Source of the DNA: an uncultured bacterium
Lineage (GTDB): Bacteria > Verrucomicrobiota > Kiritimatiellia > RFP12 > UBA1067
Assembly (NCBI GenBank): GCA_902772905.1
Contig: CACYCL010000164.1
Coordinates: 1-44,258, forward strand
DNA: 44,258 nt
Reading direction: 5' to 3'
Shown piece after piece: positions 17,409 to 25,766 of the stretch. The notes below the pieces were generated by a model, which saw only the letters and a program-made list of their open reading frames with translations, was not told the DNA's origin and searched no databases. Numbering within the stretch: position 1 is the first letter of the stretch; every line of letters begins with the position of its first letter. The position numbers and the translations under genes were made by a program.

Positions 17409-17803
17409 CTCTCCCCCCCCCTCTTCACGAGGTTGGCAGACAGATTAACCTCTTTATAGACTATCACCCATGGAACAGGCGAATAGTATGCGTCAAAAAG
17501 CACATCGTTCGTCCCAAGATACCAGACATCCGTCTCGATGGCATCACGTTCTGCCGCAACTGCATCAAGCCTGGCTTTCGCAAGCTCAGGCTTGAGGTCG
17601 TTCCAGAAGAACAAAAAGGGACACCAGCTTTCGGCGTTCGAATTTCCGCAAACGAGCGGTACATAGCCGAAAAGCGTCCAACCGTAGTTCGACACAGTTA
17701 CATGACCCGCCGACGATGCGCCTAGTATTGGCGACTCCGCAACCTCCACCGAATAGCATCCGACGCACAGCGCCAGCGCCACTGCTATCAGACTCAATTT
17801 CAT
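17405..17803 (-). CDS. Lipoprotein of unknown function, paralogue B
   Basis: The 132-residue protein has a short lipoprotein signal ending LCVGC (Cys16). The mature part has the aromatic WTLFGYVPL segment shared with its neighbour, a charged helix (about 70-90) and a C-terminus ending in VKRGGER. That end is encoded by a run of nine G. One extra G would shift translation into the next lipoprotein. The start overlaps the MATE-GNAT stop (ATGA), so it is translationally coupled to that transporter gene and may work with it at the envelope. Confidence 0.65.
   Translation of the reverse strand: MKLSLIAVALALCVGCYSVEVAESPILGASSAGHVTVSNYGWTLFGYVPLVCGNSNAESWCPFLFFWNDLKPELAKARLDAVAAERDAIETDVWYLGTNDVLFDAYYSPVPWVIVYKEVNLSANLVKRGGER
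17413..17421. repeat. G9/C9 homopolymer at the lipoprotein pair junction
   Basis: Nine C on the plus strand (G on the coding strand) lie at the 3' end of the upstream lipoprotein gene and double as the ribosome-binding region of the downstream one. Gaining one G puts the downstream ATG in frame with the upstream gene. Confidence 0.8.
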
Positions 17804-20094
17804 TTATTCAGTTTCTCCTGTACAAACTTCTCCCAATACAAGCCGACAAGCCGCTCTGTGGCCGGCGTGGTGACGCGGAACTCAGGAGGGAGCCCGCGAA
17901 CCTCGAAGATGCGCGAGGCGTGGTCGGTCTTGCGTATCTCGCTGAGTCCAAATAGCTTCGCGAACTTCTCGCCGTCCTGCGAAACCACGTCCGCAGCCAG
18001 ACTCGCCCCGAATATGCCCCGCTCGGCCAATGCAACGAAGTCAGCAACCATGGCGTCAAACATCGTCAGCAGAAGCGAAGCACCTCGGTGTGCAGGATGA
18101 ATCACAATAGACGCAAAGTACATGCGGTATATGCCAGGACGATCAAATGTCAGCACCATGTCTGACGTAAGAGCCGTATCGATGAACCTGCCAGTGAGGA
18201 TGCGGTCGTATATCTCGTCGCGGACTGGAAGCAGCATCGAGTAGGCAACGACTTCGCCGGTCTTGGAGTCCTTGATGACCAAACCATTCTCACGGTTCGC
18301 CTTGAAAAGCTCAATGTCCTGTTCTGGCGCAACCTGGTACGACTCTGTAAACGACTCGCGGTCAAGCGCGATTATGGCCTCGACATCCTCAATCGGAACG
18401 TCCTTGCCGCGCAGAACGACATAGCGCCCGCCCTTCTTGCGAGTGGACAGCGATCGACTCGCCCCGCCAAGCGGCACCGTGAAGACATTGCGGTTGACGC
18501 ATCCAGTAGGCACGTGGACGACTGGCAGGCCCAAGTCGTCAAGAGCCTCATGCACTCCGTCGTCGCGCAAGATCAGCTCCACGTTTTCCTTTCCGAACAG
18601 CAGCGATATTTCAACGCGGCAGTGCTCGCCGTTACGTTCGTGAAGCCGCTTAAGCGCCAGCATCAGGACATCTGTCGTGCGCTTGAGCGAGTTGTCCGAG
18701 CACGTTCCCCGCAGGGCTTCCCGCACGTCATCCAGCACAAGCGCGACCTTCTCGCCACTGCCAAGCGCAATCGACCACATGCGCACCAATGGTTCTGACA
18801 GACGACGGTGGAAGACAGGCAGCAACGCCGCCAGAGGGGCAAGCGGACCAACCGCAACCGCAAGGCAGACCCCGTCCATGCCGTAAATGGCACCGAAAAT
18901 GCACAGCAGCACCGTCGGCACGCCGAAGAACGCCAGCACAGACAGTCCAAGCGCACACACTGGACGCCCGATGCAGGAATAGTGCACGCAGAGCGGATAT
19001 GTAGCCGCATAGCCTGCGAGGCCGATGACGGTGAGGCGAATTGCACGAACGGTCGCCGCCGCAATCTCGGGGTTTCTTATGTCAAACAGCGACACAATCA
19101 GTTCGGGTGCAATCAATACAATTCCCATCAGCAAAACGCTCTCTGCCAGCGAAATGAACGAGGCAAAGCGCACCAGCCTCTTGACTGCCAGTCGATTCCC
19201 CTCGCTATGATAGGATGGCTCCATCATCCGAAGCGCCATGCCCGCACCACGGAAACAGACCGTCAGCCTGATGATGCAGAAGACGACGGCAGCGACCGGA
19301 AGCGATTCCACGCCATAGCGGACAATCATGAACTTCGCAACGACGAGAAAAAGGAACGCATGGAAGAATCCAGAACTAACCTCGCCAACGCTGACCCTGG
19401 TGGACTCGAGAAACGACTCCAGATCCCAGCGGAAGACAAACCGAAGTCCACCACATCCGCGCAGAATGGCAGGCAGCAGCAGCAGCACTCCAACAATGCA
19501 GGCAATCGACGCACCGACGGCAATGCCGGCGATTCCAAGTGCAGGGAAGCCCCACATCCCGCCACAAAGGCCATAGGACACGAACACGTTGACAAGGATC
19601 TGCGCCACGCACGAGACAACGCATAATCTCTCTCCGCCGTAGATGTAGACGACATGCACAAGCACAAGGTCAACCGTCCCGACAAACACCGTCATCGGCA
19701 GCCATCGGACTAACGCACCGGCCAACTCCGACTCCGCGCCGCCAGAAACCATGAACGACAGATAAGGTCCATGCAGGAGCGAAACGCCAAACGCCAGAGC
19801 CCCCCCCACGACAAGCGAGGCGATCAAGCCCTGCCCAGCCAGGACATTCGCGCGGTCGCGTTCAAGTCGGCCGAGCGCCTCCGCACAGGCCATCGCCGTG
19901 CCGACGGCTATAACGTCTATGCAAAAAGCGACTGCAGCGAATACAGGCATCAGCAACGCGATCGAACCAAGAGCCACTTCGCCAAGAACGCGCACGGATA
20001 TGATGACGCATGAGAGGACGAAGGCGTATTCGGCAACGATTATGCCTGTCGCCGCGCTGAGAAATCCCGTGAATGTGTGGTTTCGGACGGTCAT
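17800..20094 (-). CDS. MATE-like transporter fused to GHKL-like and GNAT domains
   Basis: This 764-residue protein has three parts. Residues 1-430 are a polytopic MATE/MOP-superfamily exporter-like membrane domain. Residues 445-545 resemble a degenerate GHKL (HATPase_c_2) domain, with a DDG box (511-513) and a terminal NVFTV, but without the N-box Asn. Residues 565-735 are a GNAT acyltransferase fold, with MYFASIVIHPAHRGASLLL forming the acyl-CoA motif (658-676). The cytosolic tail could sense or acylate a substrate that the membrane part moves. The gene follows a second MATE-like gene after 15 bases and overlaps the lipoprotein gene. No Shine-Dalgarno is seen. Domain calls for the tail are by pattern and need profile searches. 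Confidence 0.7.
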   Translation of the reverse strand: MTVRNHTFTGFLSAATGIIVAEYAFVLSCVIISVRVLGEVALGSIALLMPVFAAVAFCIDVIAVGTAMACAEALGRLERDRANVLAGQGLIASLVVGGALAFGVSLLHGPYLSFMVSGGAESELAGALVRWLPMTVFVGTVDLVLVHVVYIYGGERLCVVSCVAQILVNVFVSYGLCGGMWGFPALGIAGIAVGASIACIVGVLLLLPAILRGCGGLRFVFRWDLESFLESTRVSVGEVSSGFFHAFLFLVVAKFMIVRYGVESLPVAAVVFCIIRLTVCFRGAGMALRMMEPSYHSEGNRLAVKRLVRFASFISLAESVLLMGIVLIAPELIVSLFDIRNPEIAAATVRAIRLTVIGLAGYAATYPLCVHYSCIGRPVCALGLSVLAFFGVPTVLLCIFGAIYGMDGVCLAVAVGPLAPLAALLPVFHRRLSEPLVRMWSIALGSGEKVALVLDDVREALRGTCSDNSLKRTTDVLMLALKRLHERNGEHCRVEISLLFGKENVELILRDDGVHEALDDLGLPVVHVPTGCVNRNVFTVPLGGASRSLSTRKKGGRYVVLRGKDVPIEDVEAIIALDRESFTESYQVAPEQDIELFKANRENGLVIKDSKTGEVVAYSMLLPVRDEIYDRILTGRFIDTALTSDMVLTFDRPGIYRMYFASIVIHPAHRGASLLLTMFDAMVADFVALAERGIFGASLAADVVSQDGEKFAKLFGLSEIRKTDHASRIFEVRGLPPEFRVTTPATERLVGLYWEKFVQEKLNK

Positions 20095-20109
20095 GTCATT
20101 CTGTTTATT

Positions 20110-21786
20110 TTAGGTCTTGAAGATGTATTCCGACCGGTTGCAGTTGAGCGTGTTAAGATAACGTCTCTCTGCGAGGGACGAAAGGTGTGGCGTGTGCGCC
20201 GTGACGTCGAATGCCTTGCCGGTATCACGTGTTACTATGCGCACGACGCCTGGCCTGTCGAGGAAGACGGCATAGTCCGCAATCGCCCTCTCCTGCCGCG
20301 CAGCAGAGAGGACGCCAGACTCTTCAACCACCAACTTTACGCGCTCGACAACATGGACAGGAATGCCTTGCCCAGCAAGATAGTCCGCAATGCGCCCTGC
20401 GGCAGCGGTAGCGGCAGACCGCGTAAGGTTCACGGAGAAATCCAGAATTAAGCCATTGTCTGGTTCTACCAGCCACGGGAAGCGGCTCATGCCGTGACGA
20501 ACGACGACAACGACAAACGGATATGCCGCAGCTAGCGCATAGCCGAACACGAAGCCAATCCACAGTCCATTGAAGCCCCAGACATGCATGCACGGAAATA
20601 TCATCAACCCAGGCAGCACAAGGTCCTTCATGTACGTCACAGACACGGCGAACGACACATGCCGAACCACGAGGAAGTGGGTGTTGACCATCATGAGAAA
20701 GCCCATGAACGGCATTGCGCAGGCAAGGATGCGAATCATCGACACCGCCTCTGGAAGGAGCGAAGCGGCCGAGCCGCGTATGCCGTAGAGAGGCGCAAGA
20801 ACCGGTGCGAACGCTGCGAACGCTGCACCGCACACGACACCCTCCAGCGTCGCCATCAGCGCCGAATGGTTCGCAAGCCGACGCAAGGCGACATGGTTGC
20901 CCTCGCCCATGTACATGCCACCGAGCGGAATCAACGCCTCTCCTACGCCGTCAAATACGATTGAAAACTCAACAACGCTCGCAGCAAGCGCAACAATCGG
21001 AAGGAGCCTCTCGCCGAACTCCACGACGGTCACCTTGTTGACCAGCATAATCAGGAGTCCCCAGCAAAGATAGATCGAGGCATCAGGAAGCGAGCCGGCA
21101 CACGTCGCGCCAAAATCCTTCACGGACCAATGACGAACAAACTTAAGGTGGTTGTTGTCGCGAAGAAAATGAAGCGACGCGACCGCAATCACCAGAAGCA
21201 TCGTGAGCGCCGTGCCAGCCGACGCTCCGGCAGCCGTGCCAGTCACATTCGTGAAAAGAACGGCGAACCCTATCGACCCTGCTACATGGCATCCGCCGGC
21301 CGCAGCAGCCACGACACAGTCGCCGTCGGCATAGACGAGCGCCTCCATCAAGAGCACCATCGGCGTGAGAGCCATTGCGACCGTCTGCCACGTCCAGTAC
21401 GCCACGGACTGTGCGCGGACAGCGCCAGTCACCCCGGTGAAATCCAGAAAGGCGTCTCGCCCAATCATCATCGCGAGCGCCAGCGTGACGCCGAAGATGA
21501 CTGCTAGGGCGAACGACTGAGTGAACACGCCGCCAGCCCGCTGGTCGTCGAACGCGCCCATCGCCTGAGAGAACACAAGCCCTGTGCCTACAGAAAGAAG
21601 AGACGCCACAAAGCTCGCAAGGCCGAAAATAGGGGTACATGCGCTCACTGCGGAGAGTCCATCCGCGCCGACAAGGTTGCCGACTATGACCGAACCCGAA
21701 AGCATCACAATGTAGTTTACCGACATCGTGACCGTAGCAATGCCAAGCATCGCGTTGAACTTTCGACGAATGAACGAGACTTCCAT
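20110..21786 (-). CDS. MATE-like transporter with C-terminal GHKL-like domain
   Basis: The 558-residue protein has an N-terminal MATE-like membrane domain (about 1-440; MLSGSVIVGNLVGADGLSAVSAC is typical of the first helices). Its tail (about 444-558) resembles the RsbW/HATPase_c_2 type. It has a helix ending ERVKLVVEE and a TRDTGKAFD box (DTG near 521-523), but the N-box Asn is replaced, so ATP binding may be lost. MATE proteins export drugs or metabolites using ion gradients. ATG 21786 is preceded by AAGG; an ATG at 21804 is possible. The two adjacent transporters may form a heteromeric unit; that is inference. Confidence 0.78.
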   Translation of the reverse strand: MEVSFIRRKFNAMLGIATVTMSVNYIVMLSGSVIVGNLVGADGLSAVSACTPIFGLASFVASLLSVGTGLVFSQAMGAFDDQRAGGVFTQSFALAVIFGVTLALAMMIGRDAFLDFTGVTGAVRAQSVAYWTWQTVAMALTPMVLLMEALVYADGDCVVAAAAGGCHVAGSIGFAVLFTNVTGTAAGASAGTALTMLLVIAVASLHFLRDNNHLKFVRHWSVKDFGATCAGSLPDASIYLCWGLLIMLVNKVTVVEFGERLLPIVALAASVVEFSIVFDGVGEALIPLGGMYMGEGNHVALRRLANHSALMATLEGVVCGAAFAAFAPVLAPLYGIRGSAASLLPEAVSMIRILACAMPFMGFLMMVNTHFLVVRHVSFAVSVTYMKDLVLPGLMIFPCMHVWGFNGLWIGFVFGYALAAAYPFVVVVVRHGMSRFPWLVEPDNGLILDFSVNLTRSAATAAAGRIADYLAGQGIPVHVVERVKLVVEESGVLSAARQERAIADYAVFLDRPGVVRIVTRDTGKAFDVTAHTPHLSSLAERRYLNTLNCNRSEYIFKT

Positions 21787-21831
21787 GCAAGAACACCTTA
21801 CTTCCATCTGCCGCACACGCGACTTGGGCGT

Positions 21832-21861
21832 ATTATAGCAAAACCATTCTCATGGTGTCAT
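21832..21861 (-). promoter_or_regulatory. Promoter of the dual-MATE operon
   Basis: On the minus strand ATGACA (21856-21861), an 18-base spacer and TATAAT (21832-21837) are seen, with TGC ahead of the -10 and ACGCC after it. It lies in the gap between vsr and the first MATE gene and should drive the four-gene operon down to 17022. Confidence 0.65.
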
Positions 21862-21870
21862 CATGAATCG

Positions 21871-22344
21871 TCAACGTGCGACACAACTCGACCATTTCGC
21901 CAAATGCCTGAGGATGAACGAGAATGTTTTCTCGCGCTCGTCCTCGGTCTTGAGTGCACATTCCCAGATTACAAGCAAATTCCATCCGTTTTCCGCCCAC
22001 GCCTTCTCATGCTCGGCATCTCGCCGAACGTTTCGCCTGAATTTCGCATTCCAGAACGCACGGTTGGACTTTGGGCTTGTCGCGGAACTGCACATCGCCG
22101 TCTGCACGAGTTTGCGTCCATCCCATTCCCAGCCATGGTGATGCCAGAAGCATCCACGAATCTCAATGAGAGCACGGCACTTCGGAATGACTATGTCTGG
22201 ATGCCCGACGATTCTCTTGTCGCATACGCGAAAGCGGTAACCGTGCGCCCAAAGCATCTTCCGCACAACAACCTCGGGCAGCGTGTCTCGCGAATGAATC
22301 GCCGCCATGATCTTCGACCTTTTCTCTGGACTAATTGTATCCAT
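21871..22344 (-). CDS. vsr: Very short patch repair (Vsr) endonuclease
   Basis: Vsr nicks DNA at T:G mismatches formed when 5-methylcytosine deaminates, starting short-patch repair. The 157-residue length fits. The family motifs are intact: the early RSKIMAAIHSRDTLPE, the catalytic GHPDIV (Asp50), GCFWHHH (64-70), the NRAFWNAKFRRNVRRD stretch and the final VIWEC. Vsr normally sits beside a cytosine-5 methyltransferase, and none is in this window, so it is an orphan or its partner is elsewhere. It follows the SNF2 gene by 67 bases. No ribosome-binding site is evident at the ATG. Confidence 0.93.
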   Translation of the reverse strand: MDTISPEKRSKIMAAIHSRDTLPEVVVRKMLWAHGYRFRVCDKRIVGHPDIVIPKCRALIEIRGCFWHHHGWEWDGRKLVQTAMCSSATSPKSNRAFWNAKFRRNVRRDAEHEKAWAENGWNLLVIWECALKTEDEREKTFSFILRHLAKWSSCVAR

Positions 22345-22411
22345 ATCTAGATCATGACATGATTACTCTCGTTCATAGCCAGCACGTCTGTAGCATTTCA
22401 TAGTGCTTGCC

Positions 22412-24760
22412 TCATGTCGGTGCGAGCGCGGCGGCGCGCCAGAACGCCTGTCCGTCGGCTATGAGCTCGCGCAACGACTCCTTGCGACGCAGCAGCTCGT
22501 CCACGCGCTCCTCTATTGTCCCGGCGGACACGAACAGGTGCACGAACACAGTCTTCGCCTGGCCTATGCGGTGCGCTCTATCTGTTGCCTGGCCTTCGAC
22601 AGCCGGATTCCACCAGCGGTCATAGTGTATTACATGTGTCGCCTTGGTAAGATTAAGGCCTGATCCGCCAGCCTTGAGCGACAATATGAAAATTCCAGGG
22701 CTGCTTGAATTCTGGAAGTCACGCACAAGACGTTCTCTCGATGCAGCGTCCAGCCCGCCATGCAGGAACGGGAAAGTGCGCCCCAGGCGCTCTGCAAGCA
22801 TCCGTTGCATGGCTGCGCCAACCTTGGCGTACTGCGTGAACACCAACGCAGATTCGCCATTCGCGATTGTCTGACTTGCAAGTTCCACAAGACGCTCCAC
22901 CTTCGCCCCGTCGATCTTCTCTCCGTCGAATCCGTCGCAAACCAGCTTCAGCCTTGTAAGCAACGCAAATATGTCGCCCTGCGCATGGTCCCCAGCGCGG
23001 AAATCTTCAAGCGCCGATTCGTAATCGCGACGCTGCGCCGGAAAGAGCGCACAGTACTCGCGTATCTCGCGCTTCTCTCCAAGCTCTGCTGCAATGCCTG
23101 GATCCGTCTTCAGACGACGCAGGACAAACGGTTCGAGGGCATGCCGCAGCCGCTTCGCGGCGGAGCCGTTGGAATCTGCCGCTATCGGACGAACGAACCG
23201 CTCGACGAACGACCGTCTATCCCCCAGAAACCCAGGGTTAAGGAATTCCTCCAGCGACCACAGGTCAAATACCGAATTCTCCACTGGCGTTCCAGTAAGC
23301 GCAACACGCATCCGCGGCGACAAGGCCCGAATGGCTCGCGACGCCTGCGTGTCAGGATTCTTCACCGCCTGAGCCTCATCAAGCACAAGCGCGCCCCATT
23401 TCACTTCCGACACAAGCGAATAGTCCCTTACAAGCAAAGCATAGCTTGTTATGACGACATCAGATTCGGCAGCTGCACGGCGGAATCCGCTTGCAACGTG
23501 ACGTTTCTCGCCCTGGTGCACATACACTTTCATCTCCGGCGCAAAAGACGCAAATTCATGCACCCAGTTCGAGAGAAGCGTGAGCGGCGCGATTATGAGC
23601 ACTGGGTCTTCCGCCATGCTTTGCGACGCTTCCAAGAGCCACGCTATTACCTGAACCGTCTTGCCAAGGCCCATATCGTCGGCAAGAAGCGCACCGAAGC
23701 CGTGGTCAGTGAGAAAACGAAGCCAAGCAACACCATCTCGCTGGTAACCGCGGAGCGCACCTGAGAAACCATCTGGAGCGGCATTGACTCGCTCAATCGC
23801 ACCTTTTCCCTGTGAGCGCAATTCGCCCACCAAGCCGCGCAGCCATCCATGAGTGCGCACACCATCTATCTCAAGCCGCCCCACATGGCCGATTCCTAGC
23901 GCGAACGAAAGCACGCCAGACTTGCGGTCGACGCCTTTCTCCAGCGCCCGAAGGGCTTCCTTCAAAATACCCCTGTCCACCTCTATCCAGTGCTCACGAA
24001 AGAACACGAGAGAGGAACCCTGGTCTAGAAGAAATCGTATCTCGTCGGCGGTGACGGGTTCGCCAGCGACACGCACCACAAGACGAATGGCATGATCCTG
24101 CCGCCCGGCATTCCGCCCATCCAACGGCGTTTCAGGCGCATCTATCTCTGCCTCGGCTGTTATGGCCGCCGCCATGTCAACGCCGACAACGCCATATCCA
24201 GCATCGCGCAACTCACGCGCACCTTGGCGGACGAAGTCCTCTGCCTCTCCGCGTGTGAGTTCCACGCGAAGGCGCCCCTCTGGCGCTCCAGACGCCCTGA
24301 GACCGCGCAAAGCTCCCCAGACATACGCGGCAAGACCCAACGCACGCAGTGCGCGCACGCCCTTCGGAGTCTGGCATGACACGAAGAACTTGTCACCTTC
24401 CGTATCAAGCGAGAAGCTTATGCCACGGCGCGCGGCTGCATCTGGCGCGGCATTCCCGCTCCACGCCAAAAGCTCTGCGGCAAAAGCGCTACATTCGGAG
24501 TCGTCCCATTCGACAAGCCCAGTGCGCGACCGCAGCGCAAGCATCCACGCATCATGCAATGTATCATGATTCTGGTATTCAGCGTCTTCGGAGAGGCGTG
24601 TAATGTTTGCCGCGCGGACGAATTCATCGACCCAGTCGTTGTCGCATCCAACGCCGCGCCAGCGCGCATGCCACCCATCGTCCTCCTTTACGAGGCAAGG
24701 GTAGAACTTCCCATCAGCGACAAGACCGAGGGCCTCACGCTGTCTCGGGCTTAGCTTCAT
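22412..24760 (-). CDS. SNF2-family (SWI2/SNF2, HepA-like) helicase
   Basis: This 782-residue ATP-driven DNA translocase has an N-terminal half (about 1-335) of unknown fold followed by a complete SNF2 core. The core has DDMGLGKT (about 362-368), the DEAQ box (about 461), LTGTPVEN, and the helicase C motif GGSGLNL with DRWWNPAVEGQATDRAHRIGQ. Bacterial members remodel protein-DNA complexes, RNA polymerase or recombination intermediates. The ATG at 24760 overlaps the zinc-ribbon gene by 26 bases; a GTG at 24805 would extend it by 15 residues. Operon position between a zinc-ribbon protein and vsr suggests a DNA-related job. Confidence 0.92.
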   Translation of the reverse strand: MKLSPRQREALGLVADGKFYPCLVKEDDGWHARWRGVGCDNDWVDEFVRAANITRLSEDAEYQNHDTLHDAWMLALRSRTGLVEWDDSECSAFAAELLAWSGNAAPDAAARRGISFSLDTEGDKFFVSCQTPKGVRALRALGLAAYVWGALRGLRASGAPEGRLRVELTRGEAEDFVRQGARELRDAGYGVVGVDMAAAITAEAEIDAPETPLDGRNAGRQDHAIRLVVRVAGEPVTADEIRFLLDQGSSLVFFREHWIEVDRGILKEALRALEKGVDRKSGVLSFALGIGHVGRLEIDGVRTHGWLRGLVGELRSQGKGAIERVNAAPDGFSGALRGYQRDGVAWLRFLTDHGFGALLADDMGLGKTVQVIAWLLEASQSMAEDPVLIIAPLTLLSNWVHEFASFAPEMKVYVHQGEKRHVASGFRRAAAESDVVITSYALLVRDYSLVSEVKWGALVLDEAQAVKNPDTQASRAIRALSPRMRVALTGTPVENSVFDLWSLEEFLNPGFLGDRRSFVERFVRPIAADSNGSAAKRLRHALEPFVLRRLKTDPGIAAELGEKREIREYCALFPAQRRDYESALEDFRAGDHAQGDIFALLTRLKLVCDGFDGEKIDGAKVERLVELASQTIANGESALVFTQYAKVGAAMQRMLAERLGRTFPFLHGGLDAASRERLVRDFQNSSSPGIFILSLKAGGSGLNLTKATHVIHYDRWWNPAVEGQATDRAHRIGQAKTVFVHLFVSAGTIEERVDELLRRKESLRELIADGQAFWRAAALAPT

Positions 24761-25310
24761 TCCCTTCGTCTGGCGCGGAGTCCTCCTCGGTGGCGACTTC
24801 ACCAAGCGTCTTCGTGCCGGAAAGAAGCGCTACGACTTGCTGCTGCACCTCGGATAGATTCTCCAGCCGAAGGCGAGGATCGAGGATTACGAAAGTGTCG
24901 CCCTGCTTGCGATCTTCGTAGACGCGGCGGATCGAACCGTCTTCCAGCTCCTTCGCGTCGCGCTCGACGAGTGTCTTCGACCGCTCAAGCATGACGGCGA
25001 GAACGTACACGACATTCTTCATCGCCGGGTCGTCCATCGTCACTAGCTGACGTAGAAGTTCACCCGCATCCTCCTTCTTCAGCGGCTCCTTCTTGGTTTC
25101 TCGCACTGGCGCGTAGTACACTCCATCCCACTGCGAAAAAGGTTCCCAATCACGTGGCAAAGCCTTCCAGCATTCTGGATGGCAGTCGTAGCGCTCGTAG
25201 CCGCCAACGACCTCCCTGAGCGCCGAAACGACAGGAGTCTTATCAACAAGCGGCTTCTGACAGAGCGAGCAGAAATGCCCGCGCGAACGTATATTCCATT
25301 CCTGAGACAT
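24735..25310 (-). CDS. Conserved zinc-ribbon-like protein
   Basis: The 191-residue cytosolic protein opens with a likely zinc site, CSLCQKP (about 14-20) paired with CHPECW (about 43-48). A mostly helical, charged region follows, with an acidic tail. The layout resembles a conserved PVC family that lacks an assigned function; I recall it only by pattern. It starts exactly where DUF2062 ends, with zero spacing (stop TAG followed directly by ATG), and runs into the SNF2 gene, so expression is probably coupled to both. Confidence 0.65.
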   Translation of the reverse strand: MSQEWNIRSRGHFCSLCQKPLVDKTPVVSALREVVGGYERYDCHPECWKALPRDWEPFSQWDGVYYAPVRETKKEPLKKEDAGELLRQLVTMDDPAMKNVVYVLAVMLERSKTLVERDAKELEDGSIRRVYEDRKQGDTFVILDPRLRLENLSEVQQQVVALLSGTKTLGEVATEEDSAPDEGNEAKPETA

Positions 25311-25766
25311 CTATTTCATCTGTTTGCGCCTGCGGTATTCCATGACAATCCGCTTGACTATATGGTACATGATCGGCGAGAATATCAACGCCAAAGCGAG
25401 GCCGCCAAGGAAGAAGCTGATTATGACAGGCCCCGACAGCGCCATTACGCTCTGGCGCGTCCACTCCGTGGGCAGCTCGCCCATTTCCCGTCTGCCGAAC
25501 AAGATGTTGTACACAACATACGTCTGCGCCGGGTAGATGAAGAATATCGTCAGCGGATTAGTGACGAACGTGCCAACTGTCGCACCGACCTTCGACACCC
25601 GCATCATCAGCGCAAGCGGAACCGACACTATGAGCTGCAGCCCGAAAGGGATGGCAAAACCGACAAACACGCCCAATGCCCAACCCGCCGCTACGCTCTC
25701 CGGAGGAAGAGGGTCTCTGACCATCTTCTCGCGGAGGTCATGCCAGCACGTTAAGATAGACCGCAT
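25311..25766 (-). CDS. DUF2062 membrane protein
   Basis: The 151-residue inner-membrane protein fits DUF2062. It has an N-terminal cytosolic segment, a GVFVGFAIPFGLQ motif entering the first hydrophobic stretch (about 30-60), the characteristic VGTFVTNPLTIFFIY (about 63-77) and further membrane helices to about 140, ending in a basic tail. No biochemical role is established for the family. The start overlaps the DUF1015 stop (TGATG). Confidence 0.85.
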   Translation of the reverse strand: MRSILTCWHDLREKMVRDPLPPESVAAGWALGVFVGFAIPFGLQLIVSVPLALMMRVSKVGATVGTFVTNPLTIFFIYPAQTYVVYNILFGRREMGELPTEWTRQSVMALSGPVIISFFLGGLALALIFSPIMYHIVKRIVMEYRRRKQMK

